Source of the DNA: Sphingomonas qomolangmaensis
GTDB taxonomy: Bacteria; Pseudomonadota; Alphaproteobacteria; Sphingomonadales; Sphingomonadaceae
Direction of reading: 5' to 3'
Assembly: GCF_024496245.1 (NCBI RefSeq)
Contig: NZ_CP101740.1
Coordinates: 3,320,001 to 3,384,000, forward strand
Length of the DNA: 64,000 nt
A model generated the notes under the pieces. The model saw nothing but the letters and a program-made list of their open reading frames with translations, did no database searches and was not told the origin of the DNA. The position numbers and the translations under genes were made by a program. Positions 39,675-48,951 of the stretch are shown here, piece after piece. The stretch's first letter is position 1. Each line of letters opens with the position of its first letter.

Positions 39675-40559
39675 ATGTTTACAATCGCTACCGACCAGCT
39701 CTCCGCCGTCATCAACCCGCTCGGCGCCGAACTGACCCAGCTGCGTGATGCCGCGGGTAACGAACTGATGACCGATGCCGACCCCGCCTTCTGGACCGGC
39801 CATGCGCCGATCCTGTTCCCGATCGTCGGCGCGCTGAACGGCGGCACCTACCGGCTCGGCGACCAGGAATATGCGCTGCCGCAGCACGGCCTCGCCCGAA
39901 AGCTACTCTTCGAACTGATCGCCCAAGACGCCACCAGCGTCACCCTGCGGCTCACCGACAGCGAAGCCACCCGCCAGGTCTATCCCTTCGCCTTCGCGCT
40001 CGACGTCACCCACGCGATCGCCGGCGCGACGCTGACGACGACCGTGGCCGCCACCAATCGCGGCCAGGGGGACATGCCCGCCAGCATCGGCTTCCACCCC
40101 GCCTTCGCCTGGCCTTTGCCCTATGGCCAAGCCCGCGCCGATCACCGGATCGTCTTCGAGCGCGACGAGCCCGCCAGGCTTAGCCGGATCATGGCGGGCG
40201 GCCTGATCGGCCCCGCCGATCGCGACGCGCCGATCGATGGGCGGACGCTCGCGCTCAACGACAATCTGTTCGCGGTCGATGCCTTGGTATGGGAATCGAT
40301 CGAAAGCCAGTCGGTCCGCTATGGTGCCGCTAAAGGCCCGCAACTGCGGATCGACTTCCCCGACACCCCGATGCTCGGCATCTGGAGCAGGCCCGGCGCG
40401 GCGTTCGTCTGTGTCGAGCCGTGGCACGGCATCGCCGATCCCCAAGGCTTTGCCGGCGAAATCTGGGGCAAGCCCGGCCTGATGCGGCTGGCCCCCGGGG
40501 AGACGCGGGCGGTAGCGATGGCGGTGACGCTGGAACAGGATTCGTCACCCCGCACTTGA
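39675..40559 (+). CDS. Aldose 1-epimerase family protein
   Basis: A 294-residue beta-sandwich protein of the galactose mutarotase family, closest in pattern to the LacX-like group: INPLGAELTQLRDAAGNELM near residues 13-32, FPIVGALNGG, QHGLARKLLF near 71-80 with a likely catalytic His, and a C-terminal VEPWHGIADP. It would interconvert alpha and beta anomers of a sugar; which sugar is unknown. Its last five codons and stop lie inside a dispersed repeat that extends to the next gene. Confidence 0.87.
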   Translation: MFTIATDQLSAVINPLGAELTQLRDAAGNELMTDADPAFWTGHAPILFPIVGALNGGTYRLGDQEYALPQHGLARKLLFELIAQDATSVTLRLTDSEATRQVYPFAFALDVTHAIAGATLTTTVAATNRGQGDMPASIGFHPAFAWPLPYGQARADHRIVFERDEPARLSRIMAGGLIGPADRDAPIDGRTLALNDNLFAVDALVWESIESQSVRYGAAKGPQLRIDFPDTPMLGIWSRPGAAFVCVEPWHGIADPQGFAGEIWGKPGLMRLAPGETRAVAMAVTLEQDSSPRT

Positions 40560-40640
40560 TCCGGGGTCCATGCGACGCCACTAGCCCAATGCGCGCCGCC
40601 GCCGGCTCGCATGGATGCCGGATCGAGCCCGGCATGACGA
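40545..40640. repeat. Dispersed inverted repeat joining epimerase stop and prfC start
   Basis: The left arm (about 40556-40576, containing TTGATCCGGGGTCCATGCGA) is an imperfect reverse complement of the right arm (about 40610-40631, containing TCGCATGGATGCCGGATCGA). The left arm carries the TGA stop of the epimerase gene (40557-40559); the right end, GAGCCCGGCATGACG, carries the ATG of prfC (40634). A related right-arm sequence recurs at 50383-50407. Confidence 0.78.
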
Positions 40641-42220
40641 AAGTAGTAGAATTGACCCCCCAAGACCGCCGTACCTTCGCGATCATCTCGCATCCCGATG
40701 CGGGCAAGACCACGCTCACCGAAAAGCTGTTGCTGTTCGGCGGCGCGATCCATCTCGCCGGCGAAGTGAAGGCGCGCGGCCAGGCGCGCCGCGCGCGATC
40801 GGACTGGATGAAGATCGAGCAGCAGCGCGGCATCTCGGTCACTTCGTCGGTGATGACCTTCGAGCGGCAGGGGATCACCTTCAACCTGCTCGACACACCG
40901 GGGCATGAGGATTTCAGCGAAGATACCTATCGCACGCTGACCGCGGTCGATTCGGCGGTGATGGTGATCGACGCCGCCAAGGGCATCGAGCCGCAGACGC
41001 GCAAATTGTTCGAAGTCTGCCGGCTGCGCAGCGTGCCGATCATCACCTTCGTCAACAAGGTCGATCGCGAAGGCCGGCCGCCGTTCGAGCTACTCGACGA
41101 AGTCGCCGACATGCTCCAGCTCGACGTGTGCCCGATGACCTGGCCGGTCGGGATGGGCGGCCAGTTCGAGGGGATTTTCGACCTGGTCGACAATCGCCTG
41201 TTGTTGCCGGAAGGCGACAGCCGCGAGTTTCAGGGCAAGGTCGAGCAATATCGCGGGCTCGACGATCCCGATCTCGCGAATACGCTCAGCCCCGAGGGCG
41301 TCGATCGGCTGCGCGAGGAGGCCGAGCTGGCGGTCGCGGGCTATGCCGATTTCGATGGCGACCGCTATTGCGCGGGCGACCTGACCCCGGTGTATTTCGG
41401 ATCGGCGCTCAAGGAATTCGGCGTCGATTCGCTGATCGACGCGATCGCGCGCCACGCGCCCAGTCCGCGCCCGCAGCCCGCCGAACCCGCGCCGGTGCAA
41501 CCCTCGGACAGCGAAGTCACCGGCTTCATCTTCAAGGTCCAGGCCAATATGGACCCCAATCACCGCGACCGGATCGCGTTCATGCGGCTGTGTTCGGGGG
41601 TGTTCAAGCGCGGCATGAAGCTGACGCCGAGCGGGCATGGCAAGCCGATCGCGATCCATTCGCCGATCCTGTTCTTCGCGCGCGAACGCGAACTGGCCGA
41701 CGAGGCCTATCCGGGCGACATCATCGGCATTCCCAACCACGGCGTGCTACGCGTCGGCGATACGCTGAGCGAAAGGCCGGGGGTGCGCTTCACGGGCCTG
41801 CCCAATTTCGCGCCCGAAATCCTGCGCCGCGTCCAGCTCAAGGACTTCACCAAGACCAAGCAGCTTCGCAAGGCGCTCGACGACATGGCCGAGGAGGGGG
41901 TGACGCAGGTCTTCTATCCCGAGATCGGATCGAACTGGATCATCGGTGTTGTGGGCCAGCTCCAGCTCGAAGTGCTGCTGAGCCGGCTCGATGCCGAATA
42001 TAAGGTGGCGGCGGGGCTCGAGCCCGCACCGTTCGACACCGCGCGCTGGGTGTCGGCGGCCGATCCTGCCGAGCTCAAGACCTTCATGGAGCTCAACCGG
42101 ACGTCGATGGCGAAGGATCGCGACGACAATCCGGTGTTCCTCGCGAAATCGGCCTGGGAGGTGAACTACATCGCCGAACGCTATCCTGCGGTGAAGTTCG
42201 CCGCAACTCGCGAACGCTGA
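40634..42220 (+). CDS. prfC: Peptide chain release factor 3
   Basis: A 528-residue translational GTPase that removes RF1/RF2 from the ribosome after termination. G1 is SHPDAGKTTLTEKLLL near residues 18-33, G3 is DTPGHEDFSEDTYR and G4 is NKVDR. The RF3-specific GEVKARGQARRARSDWM is present. The frame is open from 40421, but ATG 40634 gives the standard N-terminus; no strong Shine-Dalgarno lies upstream because the start is within the repeat. Confidence 0.96.
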   Translation: MTKVVELTPQDRRTFAIISHPDAGKTTLTEKLLLFGGAIHLAGEVKARGQARRARSDWMKIEQQRGISVTSSVMTFERQGITFNLLDTPGHEDFSEDTYRTLTAVDSAVMVIDAAKGIEPQTRKLFEVCRLRSVPIITFVNKVDREGRPPFELLDEVADMLQLDVCPMTWPVGMGGQFEGIFDLVDNRLLLPEGDSREFQGKVEQYRGLDDPDLANTLSPEGVDRLREEAELAVAGYADFDGDRYCAGDLTPVYFGSALKEFGVDSLIDAIARHAPSPRPQPAEPAPVQPSDSEVTGFIFKVQANMDPNHRDRIAFMRLCSGVFKRGMKLTPSGHGKPIAIHSPILFFARERELADEAYPGDIIGIPNHGVLRVGDTLSERPGVRFTGLPNFAPEILRRVQLKDFTKTKQLRKALDDMAEEGVTQVFYPEIGSNWIIGVVGQLQLEVLLSRLDAEYKVAAGLEPAPFDTARWVSAADPAELKTFMELNRTSMAKDRDDNPVFLAKSAWEVNYIAERYPAVKFAATRER

Positions 42221-42230
42221 AGGCCGGGCC

Positions 42231-42758
42231 TCAGCCCTTCTTCAGCAGGTCGGCGAGGCCCGACAGGCCGGTGACCGGGCGGAGCTCCTCCTCGCGCAGC
42301 ACGCCGGCTTCGCGCAGTGCGATTTCGGCGGCGGGGCTCCGCGGGAACGGATCGAGCGCGAGCGCCAGCGTCTCGGCAGCGGCGTCGCCCAGGTCGACCG
42401 CGCCGCCGGTGTAGAACACGGTGTCGCAATCATCGGAGTCTAGCTCGACTTCGTCGGGGGTGTCGGCGTGGGGGGCGGGGAGGAAGCGGATCGAGAAGCG
42501 CTCCGCGATTGCCGCGGGCACCGGCTCGCCGCTCGCGATGCACGACTGGATCACCGCGCCCTCGAGCGTGCCGGTGGCGACGATGACGCCGGCGGCGTCG
42601 CGGCGGAGCGCATAGTCGGCGACGAGGCGGTAGATCGCCTGCAGGTCGAACCGGCGTGCGAGCGCCGCGCGCTCCGTGTCGCTGGCTTCGATATGGATCC
42701 GGTTCTCGCCGGCGCCGATCTGGTCGAGCCGGTGCGGGCGGGAGAATTCGGGCGTCAT
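42231..42758 (-). CDS. YceD family protein (DUF177)
   Basis: A 175-residue protein matching the YceD/DUF177 family, linked in many bacteria to 23S rRNA accumulation and usually found near rpmF. Recognisable points are the N-terminal FSRPHRLDQIG, the central Asp/Glu-rich VELDSDDCD, and ALDPFPRSP near the C-terminus. Here no rpmF is adjacent. It starts inside the stop of the upstream chaperone-like gene (ATGA overlap) and is convergent with prfC, 10 bp apart. Confidence 0.82.
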   Translation of the reverse strand: MTPEFSRPHRLDQIGAGENRIHIEASDTERAALARRFDLQAIYRLVADYALRRDAAGVIVATGTLEGAVIQSCIASGEPVPAAIAERFSIRFLPAPHADTPDEVELDSDDCDTVFYTGGAVDLGDAAAETLALALDPFPRSPAAEIALREAGVLREEELRPVTGLSGLADLLKKG

Positions 42759-43267
42759 GGCAGCCGTCCGGCGCGCAGCGTGTCGATCGAGGTGCCGATG
42801 AGCGCGCTGCGCAGCGCCATCAGCGATTCGGCGGTGTGCGCCAGCGCTGCGGGGGCAGGGGCTTCGCCGCGGTACAGGTTGCGCACCAGCGCGGCGTCGA
42901 GCGATCCCGCCGCCAGCCCGTCGCGATACGCCCCCAATCGCCCGCCGAGCATTCCCATCATCTTGCCGATATGCTTGCCGACGGTGATGTCGCCGATCCC
43001 GATCTGGCGCAGCTGGCCGTCCATGTCGTCGATGAAGCATTCGGCGAGCGACGCGCTCAATTGACCGGCTTCCTGCTGTTCCTGCTCGAGCCGCAGCAGC
43101 ACCATCGCCAGCACCGCGGCGACCATGTCGAAGCGCCCGTCGACGGTGTCGGGCACGCCGCCGGCGAGGTACCAGTGCTCGGCGCGCGCGCTTGCGACCA
43201 CCTGATCGTACAAGGTCGCGGCTTCGCGCGGTTCGGTGCGACCGAAGAGTCGGTTCAGCAGGCCCAT
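42755..43267 (-). CDS. Ubiquinol-cytochrome c chaperone family protein (CBP3-like)
   Basis: A 170-residue protein starting MGLLNRLFGR, with the CBP3/UQCC pattern: YDQVVASARAEHWYLAGGVPDTVDGRFDM near residues 16-44, then FIDDMDGQLRQIGIGDITVGKHI. In mitochondria this family assists cytochrome bc1 assembly, and alphaproteobacterial homologues are the presumed ancestors. It is cotranscribed with the yceD-like gene through a 4-nt overlap. ATG 43267 fits the family start; upstream codons from 43348 do not. Confidence 0.85.
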   Translation of the reverse strand: MGLLNRLFGRTEPREAATLYDQVVASARAEHWYLAGGVPDTVDGRFDMVAAVLAMVLLRLEQEQQEAGQLSASLAECFIDDMDGQLRQIGIGDITVGKHIGKMMGMLGGRLGAYRDGLAAGSLDAALVRNLYRGEAPAPAALAHTAESLMALRSALIGTSIDTLRAGRLP

Positions 43268-43394
43268 CGGCTGGTTTGTCCATGTTCGGCGCGCGGCCTT
43301 GTTTGGCCGGGCGCTCCGGCATATTGAGGGCAATGCCCGCCGATGCAATCCATTGGCGCAGTATCGCTTGCTTGCGTTTCAGGAGCCACGACGA

Positions 43395-43880
43395 ATGTTG
43401 CCCCCCATGTCGCCGATCGGCACCCGCGTCTTCCTTCCCTTGCTGTTGATCGGCGTGGCTTTGTCGGCCTGTACGCCGCTGCGCAGCCATCAGGGCTATG
43501 TGATCGATCCCGATCTGGTGAACTCGGTCCAACCCGGCGTCGACAATCGCGAATCGGTGCTCAAGACGCTTGGCCAGCCGACGCTGACCGGACAGTTCGA
43601 CAAGGGCGAGTGGTATTATGTCTCGCGCGACAGCCGCAACCTGGCGTTCAACAACCCCGAAGCCGCCAAGCAGACGACGCTGCGCATCCGCTTCGACGAA
43701 GCCGGGAATGTCGCGAGCATCGACCGGATGGGGATCGAGCAGGTTGCCTCGATCGATCCGCTGAAGAAGAAGACCCCGACGCTGGGGCGCGACAAGAGCT
43801 TCTTCCAGGAACTGTTCGGCAACATCGGCACCGTTGGCGCGCCGGGCGCGGGCGGTGGCGGTCCGGGCGGCCCCAACTAA
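43395..43880 (+). CDS. bamE: BamE/SmpA-OmlA family outer-membrane lipoprotein
   Basis: A 161-residue lipoprotein: signal sequence with lipobox LSAC near residue 26, then the SmpA/OmlA domain with VQPGVDNRESVLKTLGQPT and WYYVSR, and a Gly-rich C-terminal tail. BamE stabilises the BAM complex that inserts outer-membrane proteins. AGGAG (43381-43385) lies 9 nt before ATG 43395. It is divergent from the chaperone/yceD pair, a common neighbourhood in sphingomonads to my recollection. Confidence 0.9.
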   Translation: MLPPMSPIGTRVFLPLLLIGVALSACTPLRSHQGYVIDPDLVNSVQPGVDNRESVLKTLGQPTLTGQFDKGEWYYVSRDSRNLAFNNPEAAKQTTLRIRFDEAGNVASIDRMGIEQVASIDPLKKKTPTLGRDKSFFQELFGNIGTVGAPGAGGGGPGGPN

Positions 43881-44002
43881 GCTTGCTTTCAGTTCGCTGA
43901 CAAACGCGTTCGCGCATCGTTCAGCGCGACTCCTGCAAAAGCATCTCCATCGGGGGCGGTTCGCCGAATCGCCCTTAGACGAAGATCGAAGGAGGATCGC
44001 AA

Positions 44003-44518
44003 ATGCGTAAGTTTGTATTGACCGCGCTGATGGCAGCCGTTGCCATGCCGGCGATCGCCGTACCCGCGAGCGCGCAATCGCAGCGCGAAGTGCGCGAAAG
44101 CCGCCAGGACCTGCGCGAAGAGCGCCGCGAAATGCGTCAGGCACAGCGTTATGGTGATGGCCGCGATGTCCGCCGCGAACGCCGTGATGTCCGGCAGGCA
44201 CGCCAGGAAGTCCGCGAGGACGTTCGTGACCGCAACCGCGTTTATGGCCGCAACGATTGGCGCGCCTATCGCAACACCAACCGCAACTTGTATGCGCGCG
44301 GCAACTGGAACGCGCCGTTCCGCTACAACCAGTTCCGCGCGGGTGCGCGGATCGCGCCGGCCTTTTACGGCCAGCGTTACTGGATCAACGACCCGTGGCG
44401 CTATCGCCTGCCGCAGGTGCGCGGCAACCAGCGCTGGGTGCGCCACTATAACGACGTGGTGCTCGTCGATTACCGCCGGGGCATCGTGATCGACACTATC
44501 CGCGGGTTCTACTTCTAA
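44003..44518 (+). CDS. RcnB-like periplasmic protein
   Basis: A 171-residue exported protein: signal peptide 1-24 (PASA-Q), then a highly charged Arg/Glu-rich helical stretch (about 26-80) with repeated REERRE/VRRERRDVR motifs, then a C-terminal RcnB-like domain with WINDPWRYRLPQ and VRHYNDVVLVDYRRG. RcnB affects nickel/cobalt efflux in E. coli, but sphingomonad paralogues are diverse and the role here is unclear. GAAGGAGG precedes the start. Confidence 0.85.
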   Translation: MRKFVLTALMAAVAMPAIAVPASAQSQREVRESRQDLREERREMRQAQRYGDGRDVRRERRDVRQARQEVREDVRDRNRVYGRNDWRAYRNTNRNLYARGNWNAPFRYNQFRAGARIAPAFYGQRYWINDPWRYRLPQVRGNQRWVRHYNDVVLVDYRRGIVIDTIRGFYF

Positions 44519-44545
44519 GCAAGTAGCCAGTCCAACGGATGGGCC

Positions 44546-44574
44546 ACCCCGGCCGGCTTCGTGCCGACCGGGGT
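44546..44574 (+). terminator. Hairpin after the RcnB-like gene
   Basis: 12-bp stem (44546-44557 with 44563-44574, one mismatch), loop TTCGT, 27 bp after the stop codon. No long T-run follows, so termination may be inefficient or factor-dependent. Confidence 0.6.
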
Positions 44575-44690
44575 AAGGTCTTGTCCGAAATGGTGGTTAA
44601 TCGCTCCAGCTTGGTTGCGTAAATATATAGTAAACAAGATAGTATGCGTCGCGAATCGGGGGGTGACGCGGTGATGGAGGACAGGATTTG

Positions 44691-46067
44691 GTGACGGGCC
44701 TGCTCGACGCGGTCACGCACGAAGTGATGCTGTTCGCCGCGATCGGATTCGCTATTGGCGGACTCGACGATCTTTTGGTCGACATGCTTTACGGTATTCG
44801 GCTGGTCGCGCTTCGATTGCGCCGCGATACTCCGCTGCGCCTCGCGATGCTTCGGCCGCCGCCGACGCGGATCGCGGTATTCGTTGCTGCGTGGGACGAA
44901 TCGGAGGTGATCGGGGGGATGGTTCGAACCGCGCTGGCGCGGTTCGGGCATGGTGATTACCGGATATATATCGGTACCTATCCCAATGACCGCGCGACCA
45001 TCGATGCGGTGACGGCAGCCGCGCGCGGCGACCCGCGCGTCCGGTTGGTCGTGGGCGAGCTGCCGGGGCCGACCACCAAGGCGCACTGCCTCAACGTCGT
45101 GTGGCGCGCAATGCTCGAAGACGAAGCGTCCGACGGCCGGATGGTCGATGCGATCGTGCTGCACGACGCCGAGGATGTGGTGCATGCCGGCGAGTTGCAG
45201 GTCTATGCGCATTTCCTGGCCGCGGCCGATATCGTGCAGATCCCGGTGTCGCCGCTGGTCGATCGCAGCTCGCGCTTCGTATCCGGCCACTACCTCGATG
45301 AGTTCACCGAATTGCACGCCAAGCAGGCGCTGGTGCGTCAGGCGCTCGGTGCCGCGATGCCGCTGGCAGGCGTCGGCTGTGCGATCGCGCGATCGATGAT
45401 GGCGAAGGTCGCGCAACTGCGCGGCGGGGTGCCGTTCGATGCCACCAGCTTGGTCGAGGATTACGAACTCGGGCTGACGGTTGCCGGCTTGGGCGGTCGT
45501 GCGGTGTTCGCTCGGGTGGCCGAGCGCCGCGGCGGTCCGCCGGTTGCGGTACACGCGTACTTCCCCGCGCGGCTCGACGCTGCGGTTCGCCAGAAGGCGC
45601 GGTGGATGACGGGGATCGCGCTTGCCGGATGGGACCGGATCGGCTGGGGGCGTCGCTTCGATCTGGGCGATCACTGGATGCGGATGCGCGACCGCCGCGC
45701 GCTGATCGCGCTGCTGTTGTTGCTGGCGGCTTATGCCGCGCTGGTGGGATGGGCACTTGGCGCTGCGCTGCATTGGTGGTTCGGCACCGCGCCCGATCCG
45801 CTGTCGCCGACGCTGCGGTGGCTGCTAGCGGTCAATGGCGGATTGCTGCTGTGGCGGACCGCGATGCGGATGGCGTTCGTCGGGGCTGCCTATGGCTGGG
45901 TGGAGGCAATCCTTTCGGTACCGCGGATGTTCGTGAGCAATTGGATCTCGCTGCTCGCGGCGCGGCGCGCGTTGTTTCGCTATATCGGGCTGCTGCGGGG
46001 ACAGGCGCTCACCTGGGACAAGACGCGGCATCATTTTCCCGATCTTGCCGAAAGCGGTGGTGGGTGA
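44691..46067 (+). CDS. NfrB-like membrane glycosyltransferase
   Basis: A 458-residue family 2 glycosyltransferase resembling the N-terminal catalytic part of NfrB, the inner-membrane phage N4 adsorption component. One transmembrane helix is near residues 10-30; the GT-A domain follows with LHDAEDVVH near 158-166 as the metal-binding DxD-like site and LVEDYELGL near 254-262 as the catalytic base region. Several C-terminal helices lie between 325 and 420. The start is GTG (TTG 44688 possible) with GGAGG at 44676-44680. The c-di-GMP-binding C-terminal domain of full-length NfrB is missing. Confidence 0.85.
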   Translation: MTGLLDAVTHEVMLFAAIGFAIGGLDDLLVDMLYGIRLVALRLRRDTPLRLAMLRPPPTRIAVFVAAWDESEVIGGMVRTALARFGHGDYRIYIGTYPNDRATIDAVTAAARGDPRVRLVVGELPGPTTKAHCLNVVWRAMLEDEASDGRMVDAIVLHDAEDVVHAGELQVYAHFLAAADIVQIPVSPLVDRSSRFVSGHYLDEFTELHAKQALVRQALGAAMPLAGVGCAIARSMMAKVAQLRGGVPFDATSLVEDYELGLTVAGLGGRAVFARVAERRGGPPVAVHAYFPARLDAAVRQKARWMTGIALAGWDRIGWGRRFDLGDHWMRMRDRRALIALLLLLAAYAALVGWALGAALHWWFGTAPDPLSPTLRWLLAVNGGLLLWRTAMRMAFVGAAYGWVEAILSVPRMFVSNWISLLAARRALFRYIGLLRGQALTWDKTRHHFPDLAESGGG

Positions 46068-47047
46068 GCGGTGCCGGGCGGCCGTTGTGGTTCGTCGGCT
46101 ATGTGCTGGGGGGCTGGATCGCGCTGCGGGTGTCTTTCCTGCTGCTCGAAGCGGTTGAGTTGGCGGCACCTTCGCTGGTGGCGCAGGCCTCACCTGCGGC
46201 GATGCCGGTGAGGGCGCGGGCGGCGGTAGTCGAGCAAATAGTAGCTTCGGTGAGGCGGCCTGTCCCGGTTCTCGCGATAGAAAAGCCGATACCCGAAGCT
46301 CCGCTGTCTACTCCGCCGGACCTCATGCTTGCGACCTCGCCGTCGCCGCCGGCGTCCATCGGCGCGGCCTTCAGTCAGGAACGCTGGGCGCCGTCACCGC
46401 GTCCGTCGATTATGCCCGCCGCGCGTGGGGAGGGGCGGTTCAGCGGCACCGCCTGGCTCATCGCGCGCGACGGCGGGCGATCCTTGTCCGATGCCGGGCA
46501 GCTGGGTGGATCGCAGGCGGGGGTGCGGCTGCGCTATGCGCTGGGCGATGCGCGAACGCTCGCCGCCACCGCGCGGGTGTCGACCCCGTTGCGGGGGAGC
46601 GGGAGCGAGGCGGCGCTGGGGATCGAATGGCGTCCGGTCGGCGCCAATGTCGCGATGATCGCCGAACAGCGCTTCGGGATCGACGGCACCGCCGATGGGC
46701 AGGCGGTGTTCGCGGTGGGCGGGGTGGGGCCGACCCCGATTGCGGCGGGGCTGATCGTCGAGGGCTATGGCCAGGCGGGCGTGGTGGCGCGTGGTGGTAT
46801 GATCGAGGGGTTCGCCGATGGCGCGCTACGGCTGACCCGCCCGATCCTGCCGGGCGTCACCGTCGGTGCCGGTGCCTGGGGCGGGGCGCAGCGTGATGCC
46901 CAGCGCATCGATCTGGGACCGACCGCAACGATCGCGCTGCCCGTGGCGGGGCGATCGTTGCGGCTATCGGTCGACTGGCGGCAGCGCGTGGTGGGCAAGG
47001 CCGCCCCGGGGTCGGGCCTCGCCGTGACGCTGGGGACCGATTTCTAG
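46064..47047 (+). CDS. Outer-membrane beta-barrel partner (NfrA C-terminal-like)
   Basis: A 327-residue protein beginning with GTG inside the stop codon of the glycosyltransferase gene. A hydrophobic N-terminal segment (about 7-30) anchors or exports it; a Pro/Ala-rich linker follows (about 40-115); the C-terminal 200 residues are alternating amphipathic strands ending in TLGTDF, as in an outer-membrane barrel with terminal aromatic residue. The arrangement mirrors NfrB with NfrA, whose C-terminal domain has a similar pattern. A role in exporting an exopolysaccharide is inferred. Confidence 0.7.
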   Translation: MSGAGRPLWFVGYVLGGWIALRVSFLLLEAVELAAPSLVAQASPAAMPVRARAAVVEQIVASVRRPVPVLAIEKPIPEAPLSTPPDLMLATSPSPPASIGAAFSQERWAPSPRPSIMPAARGEGRFSGTAWLIARDGGRSLSDAGQLGGSQAGVRLRYALGDARTLAATARVSTPLRGSGSEAALGIEWRPVGANVAMIAEQRFGIDGTADGQAVFAVGGVGPTPIAAGLIVEGYGQAGVVARGGMIEGFADGALRLTRPILPGVTVGAGAWGGAQRDAQRIDLGPTATIALPVAGRSLRLSVDWRQRVVGKAAPGSGLAVTLGTDF

Positions 47048-48873
47048 CCGCGCTTGGCGGCGATGTAGCGGTCGACCTGCTCCTCGAGGAGGTTCAGCGG
47101 CATCGCGCCGTTGCCCAGGATCACCTCGTGGAAATCGCGGATGTCGAAGCGGCTGCCAAGCGCCTGTTCGGATCGCGCGCGCAGTTCGGCGATCTTGAGC
47201 TGGCCGATCATGTAGCTGGTCGCCTGCCCCGGATTGTTGATGTAGCGCTCGACCTCCTTGACGATGTCGCGCTGCGCCAGCGACGAATTCTCTTGGAAAT
47301 AGGCGATCGCCTTTTCGCGCGACCAGCGCTTCGAATGCATGCCGGTATCGGTGACCAGTCGGATCGCGCGCCACATCTGGAGCGAGAGCATGCCGAATTC
47401 GTCATAGGGATCGCTATACGCGCCCATCTCCTTGGCGAGCCGCTCGGTATACAGCCCCCAGCCTTCGGAATAGGCGCTGTACCCGCCGAGCCGGCGGAAT
47501 TTGGGCATGTCGGGTAGTTCCTGCTGCCGGGCGATCTGGAAATGATGCCCTGGCGCGCCTTCGTGGACCGCGATCCCTGCGGTCTGTACCTTTTGCACCT
47601 GGCCCATATCGGCGAGGTTGACGTAGAAGATGCCCGGCCGCGAGCCGTCGGGGGCGGGGCGGTTGTAGAAGGCGACCGCGGCAGTGTCCTGCCGCCAAGC
47701 CTCGACCGCGCGCACTTCTAGCGCCGCCTTGGGCAGGGTGTGGAAATAGCGCGGCGCAGCGGCCATCATCGATGCGATCACCGCGCGCGCGTCGGTCAGA
47801 TACACTTCGCGACCCGCAGCCGAATTCTCATATTTGAAGCGCGGATTGCTGCGGACGTCCTCGAAGAATTCGCCGAGCGTGCCCTTGAAGCCGACGCGGT
47901 CCTTCACCGCCTCCATCTCGGCACGAATGCGCGCGACCTGCGCGAGGCCGACCTGGTGGATCGCGTCGGCGCTCATGGCGGTGGTGGTGTTCTGCGCGAG
48001 GCGTGCGGCATAATAGGCCTCGCCATTGGGCAGGCTCCACGCGCCGTCATTGCCCTTGGCCTGCGGCTCGATCTCGTCGAGCGCGGCGAACAGCGTCGCG
48101 AAGCCGTTCTTGAAGGGGCCGGTGAGCGCGGCGCTCGCATCGGCGACCAGCTTGGTCTTGGTCGCGGCGGGGGCATCGAGCGCGGCGACCTTCTTCTTGA
48201 AGTCCGCCAGCAACGTGCTGTCTTCGCCCGCGGTGAAGGGCGCGCCGGTGATGACCTTTTGCGCATCGGCGCGCGCGGGGGCGAACACCATCTTGGGCGG
48301 GATGATCCCCTTGCCGGCCTGCATGCGCATATGCGCGGCCACCTCGCGCATGACGCGATCGGTCTCGGCGATGCGCGCGATATAGGCCTCGGCGTCGGCG
48401 ACGCTGGCGATCTTGTGCTGGTTGATCAGGAAGACCGGGATCGAGCCGGCGGGGCTGCCATTGGTCGAGACCGGGAAGCTATAGTCGCGAAAGGCATATT
48501 GGCGGCGCTGGTTTTCGACCTGGGTCTCGAACAGGCGGTAGCTGAGCCGTCCGCTTTCGCTCAGTGCCTCGGGGCGGAACTGGCGGCGCATTTCGGCGAG
48601 CGTCGCCTCCGCCATCGCCATCCGGCGTTCGCCCTCTGCCGAGGTATAATCGTCGAGCTTGTCGTAACCGGTCTTGCTGCCGAAGCTGGTGAGCGTTTCG
48701 GGGCTGAGCGCGACCGCCTCGTCGAACGCCTTGTCGAGGAAGGCGAGCAGCCGCGCGTCCTCGGCATTAGCGCCGGGAGCAGCGGCGGGCTGGGCGGTGA
48801 CGGCCTGCGGCGGCGTGGTCGCGGCGCAGGCGGGGACGAGCAGGATCAACGGCAGCAACAGGCGAGGCGACAT
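47044..48873 (-). CDS. DUF885 family lipoprotein, putative metallopeptidase
   Basis: A 609-residue exported protein with a lipobox-like VPAC near residue 16. The DUF885 signature is clear: VHEGAPGHHFQ near 435-445 (zinc-binding-like HExxH variant) and YSEGWGLYTE near 465-474. The family is predicted to be metallopeptidases, with few members characterised. ATG 48873 has AAGGG upstream. It overlaps the stop of the convergent barrel gene by 4 bp. Confidence 0.9.
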   Translation of the reverse strand: MSPRLLLPLILLVPACAATTPPQAVTAQPAAAPGANAEDARLLAFLDKAFDEAVALSPETLTSFGSKTGYDKLDDYTSAEGERRMAMAEATLAEMRRQFRPEALSESGRLSYRLFETQVENQRRQYAFRDYSFPVSTNGSPAGSIPVFLINQHKIASVADAEAYIARIAETDRVMREVAAHMRMQAGKGIIPPKMVFAPARADAQKVITGAPFTAGEDSTLLADFKKKVAALDAPAATKTKLVADASAALTGPFKNGFATLFAALDEIEPQAKGNDGAWSLPNGEAYYAARLAQNTTTAMSADAIHQVGLAQVARIRAEMEAVKDRVGFKGTLGEFFEDVRSNPRFKYENSAAGREVYLTDARAVIASMMAAAPRYFHTLPKAALEVRAVEAWRQDTAAVAFYNRPAPDGSRPGIFYVNLADMGQVQKVQTAGIAVHEGAPGHHFQIARQQELPDMPKFRRLGGYSAYSEGWGLYTERLAKEMGAYSDPYDEFGMLSLQMWRAIRLVTDTGMHSKRWSREKAIAYFQENSSLAQRDIVKEVERYINNPGQATSYMIGQLKIAELRARSEQALGSRFDIRDFHEVILGNGAMPLNLLEEQVDRYIAAKRG

Positions 48874-48951
48874 GGATAGCCCTTGATTGGCGGGCGATCG
48901 GCCCGGGGAAGCGTAAAGGCTAACCGGCGGGGCGGGCGGCGGCAATGCGTT

